Shown: in pieces, positions 17,148 through 24,300 of the stretch
How positions within the stretch are numbered: position 1 is the first letter of the stretch
Layout of the letters: each line of letters starts with the position of its first letter
Assembly: GCA_024277675.1 (NCBI GenBank)
Contig: JAJRUS010000004.1
Location: forward strand, 1 to 50,891
Length of the DNA: 50,891 bases
Direction of reading: 5' to 3'
From: a bacterium
GTDB taxonomy: Bacteria > SZUA-182 > SZUA-191 > JAJRXT01
Position numbers and translations under genes: made by a program
Notes under the pieces: model-generated
Databases searched by the model: none
Told to the model about the DNA's origin: nothing
What the model saw: the letters and a program-made list of their open reading frames with translations, nothing else

Positions 17148-18911
17148 TTAAAAGCGGTCTTCCGCCCGCACTATACTAAATATATTCGGGAAACGCCGGG
17201 ACATCTCCTGATTCACAAATCGCTCAATTTCTTTAGCGTTAGTCAGGCTTAGGGCATGATAAGTAAGTTCCGCTGCCTCTTCTCTTCTGATGGATCTGAT
17301 AATTCGTTTTACCGTAGGGATAGAAACCGCATTCATGCTTAGCTCATCAATCTCCAGCCCCAGCAAAATCATAGTACACATAGGATCGCCGGCCATTTCC
17401 CCGCACATTCCCACCCAGATACCTTCATTATTAGCGGCAGAAATCACCGATTTAATAGTCCGCAGCACTGCCGGGTGAAGCGGCTCATAGAGATAGGCTA
17501 CATGCTGGTTGCCGCGGTCAATGGCAATGCAATACTGAATCAAATCATTAGTGCCGATACTAAAGAAATCGCACTCTTTGGCCAACAGGTCGGCGGTTAT
17601 AGCGGCCGAAGGGACCTCTATCATTACGCCAACTTGAATTTCCTCATCAAAAGGAATTTTTTTTGCCCGCAGGTCGGCTTTAACTGAGTTGAGAATTTGT
17701 TTAGCCTGCCTTAGCTCATTAACACCTGAAATTAATGGAAAAAGAATGCGTAAATTTTTATAGATACTGGCCCTCAGAATAGCGCTCAGTTGCTGGCGGA
17801 ACAAATCTTCTCTTTTCAGGGCCAATCTTATGGCTCGCAATCCCAAAACCGGATTAGTTTCCGGCTCTGAATTGAAATGGGGATCGATTTTATCTCCCCC
17901 AAAGTCCATGATTCTCATAACCGCAGTTAAGGGTGTCAGTTGTTCTGCCAGATGTTTATAAACTTGTTGCTGTTCTTCTTCTTCAGGTAGCGTGGGGCGG
18001 TTCAGATATAAAAATTCAGTCCGATATAAGCCTACTCCTTCAGCCCCATGCTCGATAATGGAATGTACTTCTTCCGGGAATTCAATATTAGCCGAAAGTT
18101 CAAGCAGATAACCGTCCAATGTTTCCGCCGGCAGGTCGCGTAGTTTTAATAATTCCTTCTCAAAATAAATAAATTTTCTTTGTTTTTCCAGGTACTTAGT
18201 AAACTCTTTTTGAGATGGCTTAACAATTACCACCCCTTCGCTACCATCAACTATAATCGGATCCCCGGTCTTTACCTGGGAAGATATATTATTAAGCGCC
18301 ACTACTGCCGGGATTTCCAGCGAACGGGCCATTATTGCGGTATGAGATGTACGCCCGCCTAAATCGGTAGCAAATCCCTTTACCTTGCCTTTGTGCATAA
18401 GCATAGTATCCGCCGGCGTAAGATCATGGGCGATAACCACTACATCCGACTTGATTTCCTCTATGCTTTTGGGTTTATGTCCGATCAGGTTCTTCTTTAT
18501 CCGCTCTCCTACATGTTCAACATCGCTTTTTCTCTCGCGCAGGTATTCATCATCAATCCCATCGAATATGGAGGCAAAATGAATAAGCACCTGTTCCAGC
18601 GCCCATTCTGCACTGACCCGCTCTTTTTTGATTAATTGGGTTGTCTCATCTATCAGTGTCTGGTCTTCTAAAATTAATAAATGAACGTCTATAATATAGG
18701 TATATGTTTTATCCTTTATTTCACGGGATATTTTTTCCTTAATCTGACACAACTGCTCCTTGGATAACTCGACAGCCTGTTTGAAACGGGCAATTTCCCG
18801 GGCTGTTTCGTCCTTTTTGATAGATGTTTTTTCTACCCTGGTTTTCCAGCGATCTACCAGGAAGGCGCTACCGATTGTAATCCCGGGAGAAACCCCGATA
18901 CCTTTAAACAC
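17148..18911 (-). CDS. ptsI: phosphoenolpyruvate-protein phosphotransferase (Enzyme I)
   Basis: It takes phosphate from PEP and gives it to HPr. The 587-residue chain has the full Enzyme I layout: an N-terminal HPr-binding and swivelling domain with the phospho-His in GGRTSHTAIMARSLEIPAVV, and a C-terminal PEP-binding barrel (YRTEFLYLNRPTLPEEEEQ, MRIMDFGGDKIDPHF, IEVPSAAITADLLAKECDFFSIGTNDLIQY, MCGEMAGDP with the conserved Cys). It starts 5 bp after ptsH, so the two are an operon. No sugar permease (EII) gene is in the window, so whether it serves transport or only signalling is open. Confidence 0.97.
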   Translation of the reverse strand: MFKGIGVSPGITIGSAFLVDRWKTRVEKTSIKKDETAREIARFKQAVELSKEQLCQIKEKISREIKDKTYTYIIDVHLLILEDQTLIDETTQLIKKERVSAEWALEQVLIHFASIFDGIDDEYLRERKSDVEHVGERIKKNLIGHKPKSIEEIKSDVVVIAHDLTPADTMLMHKGKVKGFATDLGGRTSHTAIMARSLEIPAVVALNNISSQVKTGDPIIVDGSEGVVIVKPSQKEFTKYLEKQRKFIYFEKELLKLRDLPAETLDGYLLELSANIEFPEEVHSIIEHGAEGVGLYRTEFLYLNRPTLPEEEEQQQVYKHLAEQLTPLTAVMRIMDFGGDKIDPHFNSEPETNPVLGLRAIRLALKREDLFRQQLSAILRASIYKNLRILFPLISGVNELRQAKQILNSVKADLRAKKIPFDEEIQVGVMIEVPSAAITADLLAKECDFFSIGTNDLIQYCIAIDRGNQHVAYLYEPLHPAVLRTIKSVISAANNEGIWVGMCGEMAGDPMCTMILLGLEIDELSMNAVSIPTVKRIIRSIRREEAAELTYHALSLTNAKEIERFVNQEMSRRFPNIFSIVRAEDRF

Positions 18912-18916
18912 TTATA

Positions 18917-19183
18917 CTAATCCTCCCCAAAACCATCATCTATTAAGCCAGCTAACTCCTGCATAGCCTGGTCGGCATCTACCCCATTAGTGGTTAGTAC
19001 CAACTGTGAGCCTTTGCCGGCCGCCAGCGTCATAATACCCAGAATACTCTTGCCGTTGACTACCTGCTCATCCTTGCGCAGCGTGACGTCAGCTTTAAAT
19101 TTACCTGATAGCTTAACGAAAGCCGATGACGCTCGGGCATGCAGCCCTAATTTATTTTTTATAGTAACTTTTTTAGTAGGCAT
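18917..19183 (-). CDS. ptsH: phosphocarrier protein HPr
   Basis: An 88-residue HPr with the phospho-acceptor His15 in NKLGLHARASSAFVKL and Ser46 in GKSILGIMTLAAGKG, the site that HPr kinase modifies in Bacillota and some diderm groups. It passes phosphate from Enzyme I (the next gene). Only 33 nt separate its ATG from the end of the 6S-like RNA and its U-run, so the ribosome site and any promoter for ptsHI must lie in that short gap or transcription must read through. Confidence 0.97.
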   Translation of the reverse strand: MPTKKVTIKNKLGLHARASSAFVKLSGKFKADVTLRKDEQVVNGKSILGIMTLAAGKGSQLVLTTNGVDADQAMQELAGLIDDGFGED

Positions 19184-19216
19184 AATATCAAGATAAAGCT
19201 GTAAAAATTAAAAAAA

Positions 19217-19408
19217 GGCTGGTTGCTGTAGGCTAAAGCATAGCCCCTGGTTCAGGCAATCGGAAATTATGCAATTAGAACCTGCTAAAAACATGAACCT
19301 CAAGCCGTTGGCTACGTAACAGTCAACCAGCGGCAGCGACACATAGTACAATTGCAATTTGCATAATCAGTCCAGGCCCTGCCTGGTCAGTCCACAGCAA
19401 CCTAAGCC
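19217..19408 (-). ncRNA. 6S-like rod-shaped small RNA (candidate)
   Basis: On the minus strand a 192-nt unit begins 5 nt after a -10 box and ends in a U7 run. Its ends pair: GGCU with AGCC and GGUUGCUGU with ACAGCAACC. Inside, AUUAUGCAA pairs with UUGCAUAAU (9 bp), and a terminal hairpin GCCG-C-UGG/CCA-A-CGGC closes the rod. Between the outer and middle stems lies a large bubble whose two strands can each fold into small hairpins (CCAGG/CCUGG and GGCUA/UAGCC). Length, rod shape, central bubble, own promoter and own terminator fit 6S RNA, which binds the housekeeping RNA polymerase. The sequence of 6S is poorly conserved, so this is a structure-based call. A ptsH leader or attenuator is the main alternative. 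Confidence 0.5.
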
Positions 19409-19412
19409 TGTA

Positions 19413-19440
19413 TTTATACCATCATTATGCGGGAACACAA
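19413..19440 (-). promoter_or_regulatory. promoter of the 6S-like RNA
   Basis: TTGTGT (19440-19435), a 16-bp spacer and TATAAA (19418-19413) on the minus strand place a transcription start at about 19407, exactly where the paired 5' arm GGCUUAGG begins. The -35 lies inside the ferredoxin coding end. Confidence 0.5.
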
Positions 19441-19613
19441 CATTCTACCGGACAAATCTCTACACAATGAGGAGAGTCATAGTGTCCCTCGCAATCAACA
19501 CAGGTTGCTGCATCGATGGTATAAGTGGGATCACCCTCGCTAATAGCATTTACCGGGCATTCAGGTTCGCAAGCTCCACAGGCAATGCACTCGTCAGTAA
19601 TCTTATGCGCCAT
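19425..19613 (-). CDS. 2[4Fe-4S] ferredoxin
   Basis: A 62-residue bacterial-type ferredoxin. The first cluster motif is CIACGACEPECPVNAI; the second is CVDCEGHYDSPHCVEICPVECC with the longer spacing (nine residues between the second and third Cys) of the Clostridium/Allochromatium-type ferredoxins. It is a low-potential electron carrier in the cytoplasm and a natural partner for the 2-oxoacid:ferredoxin oxidoreductase subunits encoded upstream on the same strand. The ATG follows a very strong AAAGGAGG ribosome site. The 294 bp before it hold a long imperfect palindrome. Confidence 0.95.
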   Translation of the reverse strand: MAHKITDECIACGACEPECPVNAISEGDPTYTIDAATCVDCEGHYDSPHCVEICPVECCVPA

Positions 19614-19651
19614 TTTTCATACCTCCTTTCATTATGGAATTGTACCTTTCC

Positions 19652-19825
19652 TACTCGGAGCCTGGCGGACTTTAGATGACTCTACTGCGTAAAGTGATAA
19701 ACATATCCATTTTCCCGCTCATTTTCGTTAAATAGATACACTATTCGACTCAAATGACCGAAAAAATGGGCTATGTTGCTTTACTTTCCTCGCTACGAAC
19801 CCTAACGTCCGACAGACTCCTCGTA
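19652..19825. repeat. 174-bp imperfect palindrome upstream of ferredoxin
   Basis: The two halves (about 19652-19729 and 19747-19825) are imperfect reverse complements along their whole length: TAC/GTA, GGAG/CTCC, CGGAC/GTCCG, GCG/CGC, TAAAG/CTTTA, AACATA/TATGTT, CCATTTT/AAAATGG and TCATTT/AAATGA pair in order. This gives a long rod with a roughly 17-nt tip. It could be a degraded MITE, a second rod-shaped RNA, or a ferredoxin leader structure. No strong promoter or terminator frames it. Confidence 0.6.
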
Positions 19826-19858
19826 TCACAACATAATTTCAGCAAAAGTTAATTTAAC

Positions 19859-19877
19859 ATATCACCCCCTGATATGC
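19859..19877. promoter_or_regulatory. short perfect dyad after the acetyltransferase gene
   Basis: CATATCA-CCCCC-TGATATG is a perfect 7-bp inverted repeat with a 5-nt centre, 30 nt after the acetyltransferase stop. There is no clear T-run on either side, so operator and weak terminator are both possible. Confidence 0.35.
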
Positions 19878-19907
19878 AACCCAAAATCAGCTTGTCTTCA
19901 CTTGGGA

Positions 19908-20357
19908 TTAAAGTTGGTAAATCATTGCTGTTTCATTACAATCGGGAAAGTTAATGCACTTGATGCAGTCGGCCCATATCTTATGTGGGAGCTGCGATTT
20001 TTCGATTACCTGAAAACCGTAATGTAAAAAAAACTCGGTGTTATAAGTTAAGGCAAATAAACGGGAAATCCCCAACTCTTTGGCTTCCTGAAGCTTATGT
20101 TTCAGCAATTGGGAGCCAATTCCCTGTTTTAACTGCCCCTCATCGACGGCCAGCGATCTTATTTCGGCCAGGTCCTGCCAACAGATATGCAAGGCGCAAA
20201 CTCCTAATATAGCACCATCTTTTTCATATACCGAAAAGTCCCGCAGGGAATCATAAATTTCGTGAAGCGATAAGGCCAGCATCAGCTCTTTTTTAGCATA
20301 ATAATTAATCAACTTCTGTAATATAGGGGCATCCGCCACCTTAGCCGGACGAATCAT
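19908..20357 (-). CDS. short GNAT N-acetylglutamate synthase-like acetyltransferase
   Basis: A 149-residue single-domain GNAT protein of the short ArgA class (no amino-acid kinase domain). The N-terminus MIRPAKVADAPILQKLI, the acetyl-CoA loop EIRSLAVDEGQLKQGIGSQLL, and the C-terminal stretch LPHKIWADCIKCINFPDCNETAM with four Cys are typical of this group. It probably acetylates glutamate for arginine synthesis, consistent with argB encoded upstream on the same strand. Its ATG overlaps the korC stop as ATGA, showing translational coupling. Because GNATs are diverse, the substrate is an inference from the Cys-rich tail and context. Confidence 0.78.
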   Translation of the reverse strand: MIRPAKVADAPILQKLINYYAKKELMLALSLHEIYDSLRDFSVYEKDGAILGVCALHICWQDLAEIRSLAVDEGQLKQGIGSQLLKHKLQEAKELGISRLFALTYNTEFFLHYGFQVIEKSQLPHKIWADCIKCINFPDCNETAMIYQL

Positions 20358-20902
20358 AACGCTTTTAACCCCGCTGCTCCCTGTTTTAAGGCCTGTATGT
20401 TTATGTCTATCAAGGATTGTTTTGGCCCCTCAAAAGCTTGTTTTACCGCAGTGACCGCTGTATCCAGCGAGAATAAACGGGTGTGGGCGATAAAGGCCCC
20501 CAGGGCCACCATGTTGGCGGTTTTTTTCTGCCCAATTTTTTCCGCCAGCTTAGTGGCGTCAATCCCCATCAGTTTTATATTTGCGGTGGAAAATGAGGGC
20601 TGAGTATTAACCAATGAAGTGTTAATCAGGATCACGCCCCCCTCCTTCACCCGGGAAGCGAATTTATCCAGCGACGGTTTATTCATGGCGATTAAACCAT
20701 TAGGATAATAAACCACCGGCGAACCGATTTCCGCTTGAGAAATTACTACCGTGCAGTTAGCCGTACCACCCCGCATTTCCGCCCCATAAGCCGGGATGCA
20801 GGTTACCTCCCAACCCTCCAGCATACCACACAAAGCCATCATCCGGCCTAATTGCATAATTCCCTGACCGCCAAAACCGGCTACAATAAAACTATTTTCC
20901 AT
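20354..20902 (-). CDS. korC: 2-oxoacid:acceptor oxidoreductase, gamma subunit
   Basis: The 182-residue protein begins MENSFIVAGFGGQGIMQLGRM, the nucleotide-binding-like signature of the gamma subunit of ferredoxin-dependent 2-oxoacid oxidoreductases, followed by PAYGAEMRGGTANCTVVISQ. Together with the beta subunit 34 bp upstream it should take part in reversible CoA-dependent oxidation of a 2-oxoacid (2-oxoglutarate, pyruvate or a branched-chain keto acid), reducing ferredoxin. The ATG at 20902 is preferred over a TTG four codons upstream because it matches the family start. The alpha subunit gene is not next to it. Confidence 0.9.
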   Translation of the reverse strand: MENSFIVAGFGGQGIMQLGRMMALCGMLEGWEVTCIPAYGAEMRGGTANCTVVISQAEIGSPVVYYPNGLIAMNKPSLDKFASRVKEGGVILINTSLVNTQPSFSTANIKLMGIDATKLAEKIGQKKTANMVALGAFIAHTRLFSLDTAVTAVKQAFEGPKQSLIDINIQALKQGAAGLKAL

Positions 20903-20936
20903 GAAATTACCCAAAGTATAATGGCGATTTGTATAA

Positions 20937-21695
20937 TTAATCCAGCCCGGGGGTCAGTGACTCCCGGCTGCGGAATACTCCCAGCGGGAAATAGGGTATC
21001 AAGGCTTCTTTCACCCATTGGTTGGCTTCCAGGGCAGACATGCCCCAGTTGACCGGACAGGATGCCAACAACTCTACCAGTGAGAATCCGCTACCCTCCA
21101 GTTGAATAGAAAAAGCCCGCCGAATTGCCCGTTTAGCGGCCCTGACCAGTTTGGGAGTACATAGGGCTACCCGTTCCAGATAAGCCGGGGCTTCCAGGGT
21201 AGCCAGCAACTCGCAAACGCGTATCGGGTAGCCGTCATGTTTATAATCCCGGCCATAGGGCGTGGTCTGGGTTTTCTGGCCCACCAGGGTAGTAGGGGCC
21301 ATCTGCCCGCCGGTCATGCCATATACCGCATTATTAACAAAAAACACACAAAAATTTTCTCCCCGGTTAGCCGCATGGATAATCTCCGCCATACCGATAG
21401 AAGCCAGATCACCATCCCCCTGATAGCTGAACACGATATTCTCCGGGCGGGCCCTCTTCAAACCGGTAGCCGCTGCCGGCGGGCGACCATGAGCCACCTC
21501 CAGCATATCGAAGTCAAAGTAATCATAAGCCAATACCGCACAGCCTACCGGGGCAATACCGATGGTCTGCTCCCTGATGCCCAGCTCATCCACCACCTCG
21601 GCAATCAGGCGGTGCACTGTACCATGCTGACAGCCGGCACAATAATGAAATACGGCATCTTTTAAACAATTGGGCTTTTTAAATACTTTTTGCAT
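20937..21695 (-). CDS. korB: 2-oxoacid:ferredoxin oxidoreductase, beta subunit (TPP-binding)
   Basis: The 252-residue beta subunit carries the thiamine diphosphate site: CAGCQHGTVHRL near the N-terminus, HGRPPAAATGLKRARPENIVFSYQGDGDLASIGMAE (GDGD metal motif), and NNAVYGMTGGQMAPTT. It should catalyse decarboxylation and CoA transfer with the gamma subunit downstream and ferredoxin as acceptor. Normally an alpha subunit gene lies directly upstream; here DUF167 and yggT occupy that place. The precise 2-oxoacid cannot be told from the sequence. Confidence 0.93.
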   Translation of the reverse strand: MQKVFKKPNCLKDAVFHYCAGCQHGTVHRLIAEVVDELGIREQTIGIAPVGCAVLAYDYFDFDMLEVAHGRPPAAATGLKRARPENIVFSYQGDGDLASIGMAEIIHAANRGENFCVFFVNNAVYGMTGGQMAPTTLVGQKTQTTPYGRDYKHDGYPIRVCELLATLEAPAYLERVALCTPKLVRAAKRAIRRAFSIQLEGSGFSLVELLASCPVNWGMSALEANQWVKEALIPYFPLGVFRSRESLTPGLD

Positions 21696-21714
21696 ATTAT
21701 TTACACTGATTAAT

Positions 21715-22002
21715 TTACAAGTTGAGCCGGTTCAATAACCCTGCTTCTTTTATCCCCTGAACCTCTATTTGTTTCTCTCGTGATGTATGCCCGGCTATAA
21801 TCTGCAATCTGGATTTGCTGACCCCCAGCTTTTTAGCCAGAAATTTCAGCAAGGCTTTATTGGCCTTACCGTCTACCGGCGGGGCGGTAAGCTTTACCTT
21901 CAGCGCATCCCCCTGAAGCCCTACAATTTGATTACGGGAAGCACGCGGTTGCAGTTGAACCTTGAATACCAGCCCACCGCTGGTCTGCCTAAGCTGTAAC
22001 AT
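21715..22002 (-). CDS. DUF167 (YggU-family) protein
   Basis: A 95-residue protein with the family core FKVQLQPRASRNQIVG, LKVKLTAPPVDGKANKALLKFLAKKLGV and IIAGHTSREKQIEV. Members are small basic proteins of unknown role, often encoded beside yggT and proC, exactly as here. The ATG lies 7 bp after the yggT stop. It is expected to be cytoplasmic. Confidence 0.92.
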   Translation of the reverse strand: MLQLRQTSGGLVFKVQLQPRASRNQIVGLQGDALKVKLTAPPVDGKANKALLKFLAKKLGVSKSRLQIIAGHTSREKQIEVQGIKEAGLLNRLNL

Positions 22003-22009
22003 TTTAGCA

Positions 22010-22309
22010 TTATCTCATACGCATGGCAATTTCAATCAGACTGCTGACCACCGCACTTCTCAAAAAAATTATAGCCAGGATGGCAATTATCGGCGAGATG
22101 TCAATCCCCATTCCGCGCATGGGGATTACTTTGCGGATGCGTCCTAAAACCGGTTCGGTAATCTGGTATAAAATACGCACTATCGGGTTATATGGGTCCG
22201 GGCTGACCCAACTAAGCAGCGCATTAATGATAATCGCCCACATATACAAATTAAGCAAGATATCCAGCACTTGTGCTATTCCAGTCAATATATTGCTCAA
22301 TACGAACAT
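22010..22309 (-). CDS. yggT: YggT-family membrane protein
   Basis: A 99-residue integral membrane protein with two membrane segments around the conserved middle: NLYMWAIIINALLSWVSPDPYNPIVRILYQITEPVLGRIRKVIP and IDISPIIAILAIIFL. YggT proteins are linked to osmotic tolerance and, in some bacteria, cell-division clusters; the mechanism is unknown. It lies between proC and the DUF167 gene in the common proC-yggT-DUF167 order. Confidence 0.92.
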   Translation of the reverse strand: MFVLSNILTGIAQVLDILLNLYMWAIIINALLSWVSPDPYNPIVRILYQITEPVLGRIRKVIPMRGMGIDISPIIAILAIIFLRSAVVSSLIEIAMRMR

Positions 22310-22341
22310 GAATTCTCCTTATAGAAATTACTGTCCCAAAG

Positions 22342-23184
22342 TTACTGTCCCAACTCTTTGGATCTTCTGGTAGCAGCTTCCACTGCCTCAATTAAGGCGG
22401 CTCGCAAGCCCCCCTGATCCAGCGCAAATAAGCCGGCAATAGTGGTTCCGCCGGGTGAGGCCACCATATCCCGTAACTGGGCCGGCTGCAGTCCCTTTTC
22501 TTTAAGTAGTTGAACCGCTCCCAGTACGGTCTGGGTGGTCAGCTTTAAGGCAATATCAGGCGGCAATCCCAGTTTCACCCCGGCATCGGTCAGCGCCTCG
22601 ATTACCAGCATTACATATGCCGGCCCGCTACCGCTCAAACCGGTAACCGCATCCATCAAATTTTCTTTAACTATCGCCACCTCACCCACGCAGTTGAATA
22701 TATCCTCAGCCAGTTGCAGATCATCGGGCAAGGCTTTAATTCCCGCACATAAAGCCGTCATCCCGGCGCCAACCAAGGCCGGCATGTTGGGCATGCCCCG
22801 GATCTGGCGGATGTTATCTCCCAAACGGGATTGTAAGTATGAAAGCGTAATCCCGGCTGCAATAGAGATGATCAGTTTAGTATCATCAACCACCGAGCGA
22901 ATCTCATCCAGCAGAGAACCCAGTTGCTGGGGTTTCACCGCCAGTATTATAATATCTGCCTGGTCGACCGCCGCTTTATTATCGGAGGTTACATTAATAC
23001 CGTAATTAGCTTTTAAATATTCCCGCCGCGCTAAACGGACATCAACCGCCCAAATATCAGCCGCCGGAATCAGCCTCTTGCCGATAATCCCCTGAATCAG
23101 GGCGCCCCCCATGTTTCCAGCCCCCAAAAAGGCCAGGGTTTTACCCGCTATTTTATTAAACTGTTTAGTTTGCGCTTGACACAT
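22342..23184 (-). CDS. proC: pyrroline-5-carboxylate reductase
   Basis: It reduces 1-pyrroline-5-carboxylate to proline with NAD(P)H. The 280-residue protein has the N-terminal Rossmann motif LAFLGAGNMGGALIQG, VKPQQL, SIAAGITLSYLQ and the active-site region RGMPNMPALVGAGMTALC, then the C-terminal signature DAVTGLSGSGPAYVMLVIEALTDAGVKLGL. The ATG at 23184 gives about 15 residues before the Rossmann strand. It heads the proC-yggT-DUF167-korBC-acetyltransferase run. Confidence 0.96.
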   Translation of the reverse strand: MCQAQTKQFNKIAGKTLAFLGAGNMGGALIQGIIGKRLIPAADIWAVDVRLARREYLKANYGINVTSDNKAAVDQADIIILAVKPQQLGSLLDEIRSVVDDTKLIISIAAGITLSYLQSRLGDNIRQIRGMPNMPALVGAGMTALCAGIKALPDDLQLAEDIFNCVGEVAIVKENLMDAVTGLSGSGPAYVMLVIEALTDAGVKLGLPPDIALKLTTQTVLGAVQLLKEKGLQPAQLRDMVASPGGTTIAGLFALDQGGLRAALIEAVEAATRRSKELGQ

Positions 23185-23327
23185 TTTATCTCATACTAAA
23201 ATATTATCGTAAATTAATACCAAAATAGGAACTTGCAACTAATAAAACCCGGCTTAGTCGGGTTAGGCAGAAATTATACTATCAGAATCTGGGCAATGCA
23301 AGCTGAAAACCGACCGGGGGGGGGGTA

Positions 23328-24200
23328 TTATGCATCGAACAGTTTTTTTAGCTCTTGGGCCACTGCGGGGGGGAGGCTGCCTTTATGTAGACCTATATCA
23401 ATAGTATGTTTTCCCAGTTGATTGTATAATTCTACCAATTGGGGCAGCTTTTGATTGAGGGCCTGTATATGGCGGGTTACGGTTTCTTTATCCCCTCTGG
23501 CAATAGGGCCGGTGAGCGCCTGTGGCAAACCGAGACGCTCCAGATTAGCCGCTGTTCCTTTGAGCAACGGCAGCAGGGCGGGCAGCGCATCATCCCGACT
23601 AATACCGACCGCCTCCAGCAATCTCACCCCTATATCCAACAGGCTGACCACATAATTGCAGGCAAATACCGCCGCTGCATGGTACAGGGGTTTATCCTGC
23701 GTAGCTATGGACAACCATTTTCCCTCTAAAGCACTTACCAGTTGCCTGGCGGTTTCCGCTGCCGCTTTATCTCCCTCAAAGCCGAAGTAAGAACCAGGTA
23801 ACAGCTTTATGGCCTGATTTACTTCGGCCAAGCTCTGGATAGGGTGTAATGAGGCTATATGGGCTTCACACGTCCGGGCGGATTCAAGCACAGCAGATGG
23901 CAGGGCGCCGCTACAGTGGATTACCAATGTTCCTTTTTGAAAGCCATGCCGGGCGGCAATCGCATCACAGGTCGGCCCAATCGCCTGATCCGGGGTGGTG
24001 ATAAATACTATTTGTGCTGATGCGGCGGTAGCTACAACATCGTTGGAAGGCTGCCCCTGTCCGATCAATTGACAGGCTTCCTCAGCCGAAGCCGGGCTGC
24101 GGCTGTAAATAGCGGTAAGTTGATATCCCCGGCGGACAAGCAGGTAGCCTAAAGCTGTACCTACCTTACCCGCCCCTATAATGGCGAATGATTGGTTCAT
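23328..24200 (-). CDS. Rossmann-like and DUF2520 domain protein
   Basis: The 290-residue protein begins MNQSFAIIGAGKVGTALG, a dinucleotide-binding motif, and continues with VFITTPDQAIGPTCDAIA, LVIHCSGALPSAVLE and ASLHPIQSLAE, followed by an all-helical DUF2520 domain (YHAAAVFACNYVVSLLDIGVRLLEAVG). It resembles ProC and ketopantoate-reductase-like reductases; no substrate is established for the family. ATG 24200 is preferred because the longer frame adds residues from the argB tail region. A run of ten G (23316-23325) sits just past its stop codon. Confidence 0.88.
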   Translation of the reverse strand: MNQSFAIIGAGKVGTALGYLLVRRGYQLTAIYSRSPASAEEACQLIGQGQPSNDVVATAASAQIVFITTPDQAIGPTCDAIAARHGFQKGTLVIHCSGALPSAVLESARTCEAHIASLHPIQSLAEVNQAIKLLPGSYFGFEGDKAAAETARQLVSALEGKWLSIATQDKPLYHAAAVFACNYVVSLLDIGVRLLEAVGISRDDALPALLPLLKGTAANLERLGLPQALTGPIARGDKETVTRHIQALNQKLPQLVELYNQLGKHTIDIGLHKGSLPPAVAQELKKLFDA

Positions 24201-24242
24201 AGGATGATAGATACCAAAACATTTACAAGGAATCAACTTCTT

Positions 24243-24300
24243 GGGGGACACCCTTCTGAAGGGGGCGAAGCCCCTTTATTAAAAGGGGACTATGTCCCCC
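24243..24300 (-). terminator. stacked alternative hairpins at the argB end
   Basis: Three short palindromes follow each other: GGGGAC-TAT-GTCCCC (24285-24299), CCCCTTT-ATTA-AAAGGGG (24271-24288) and GGGGC-GAA-GCCCC (24262-24274), inside an outer GGGGGACA/TGTCCCCC pair (24243-24250/24293-24300). The stems share bases, so they are mutually exclusive. The argB stop lies inside the first. No T-run follows on the minus strand, so termination is only likely. Confidence 0.5.

Noticed and set aside
19184-19424. T-box or known riboswitch before ptsH
   Set aside because: No T-box or other recognised riboswitch core is visible; the ends pair as a closed rod instead.
22535-23005. 156-residue plus-strand frame
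   Set aside because: It is the mirror of proC, rich in Ser/Ile as expected from the opposite strand of that gene.
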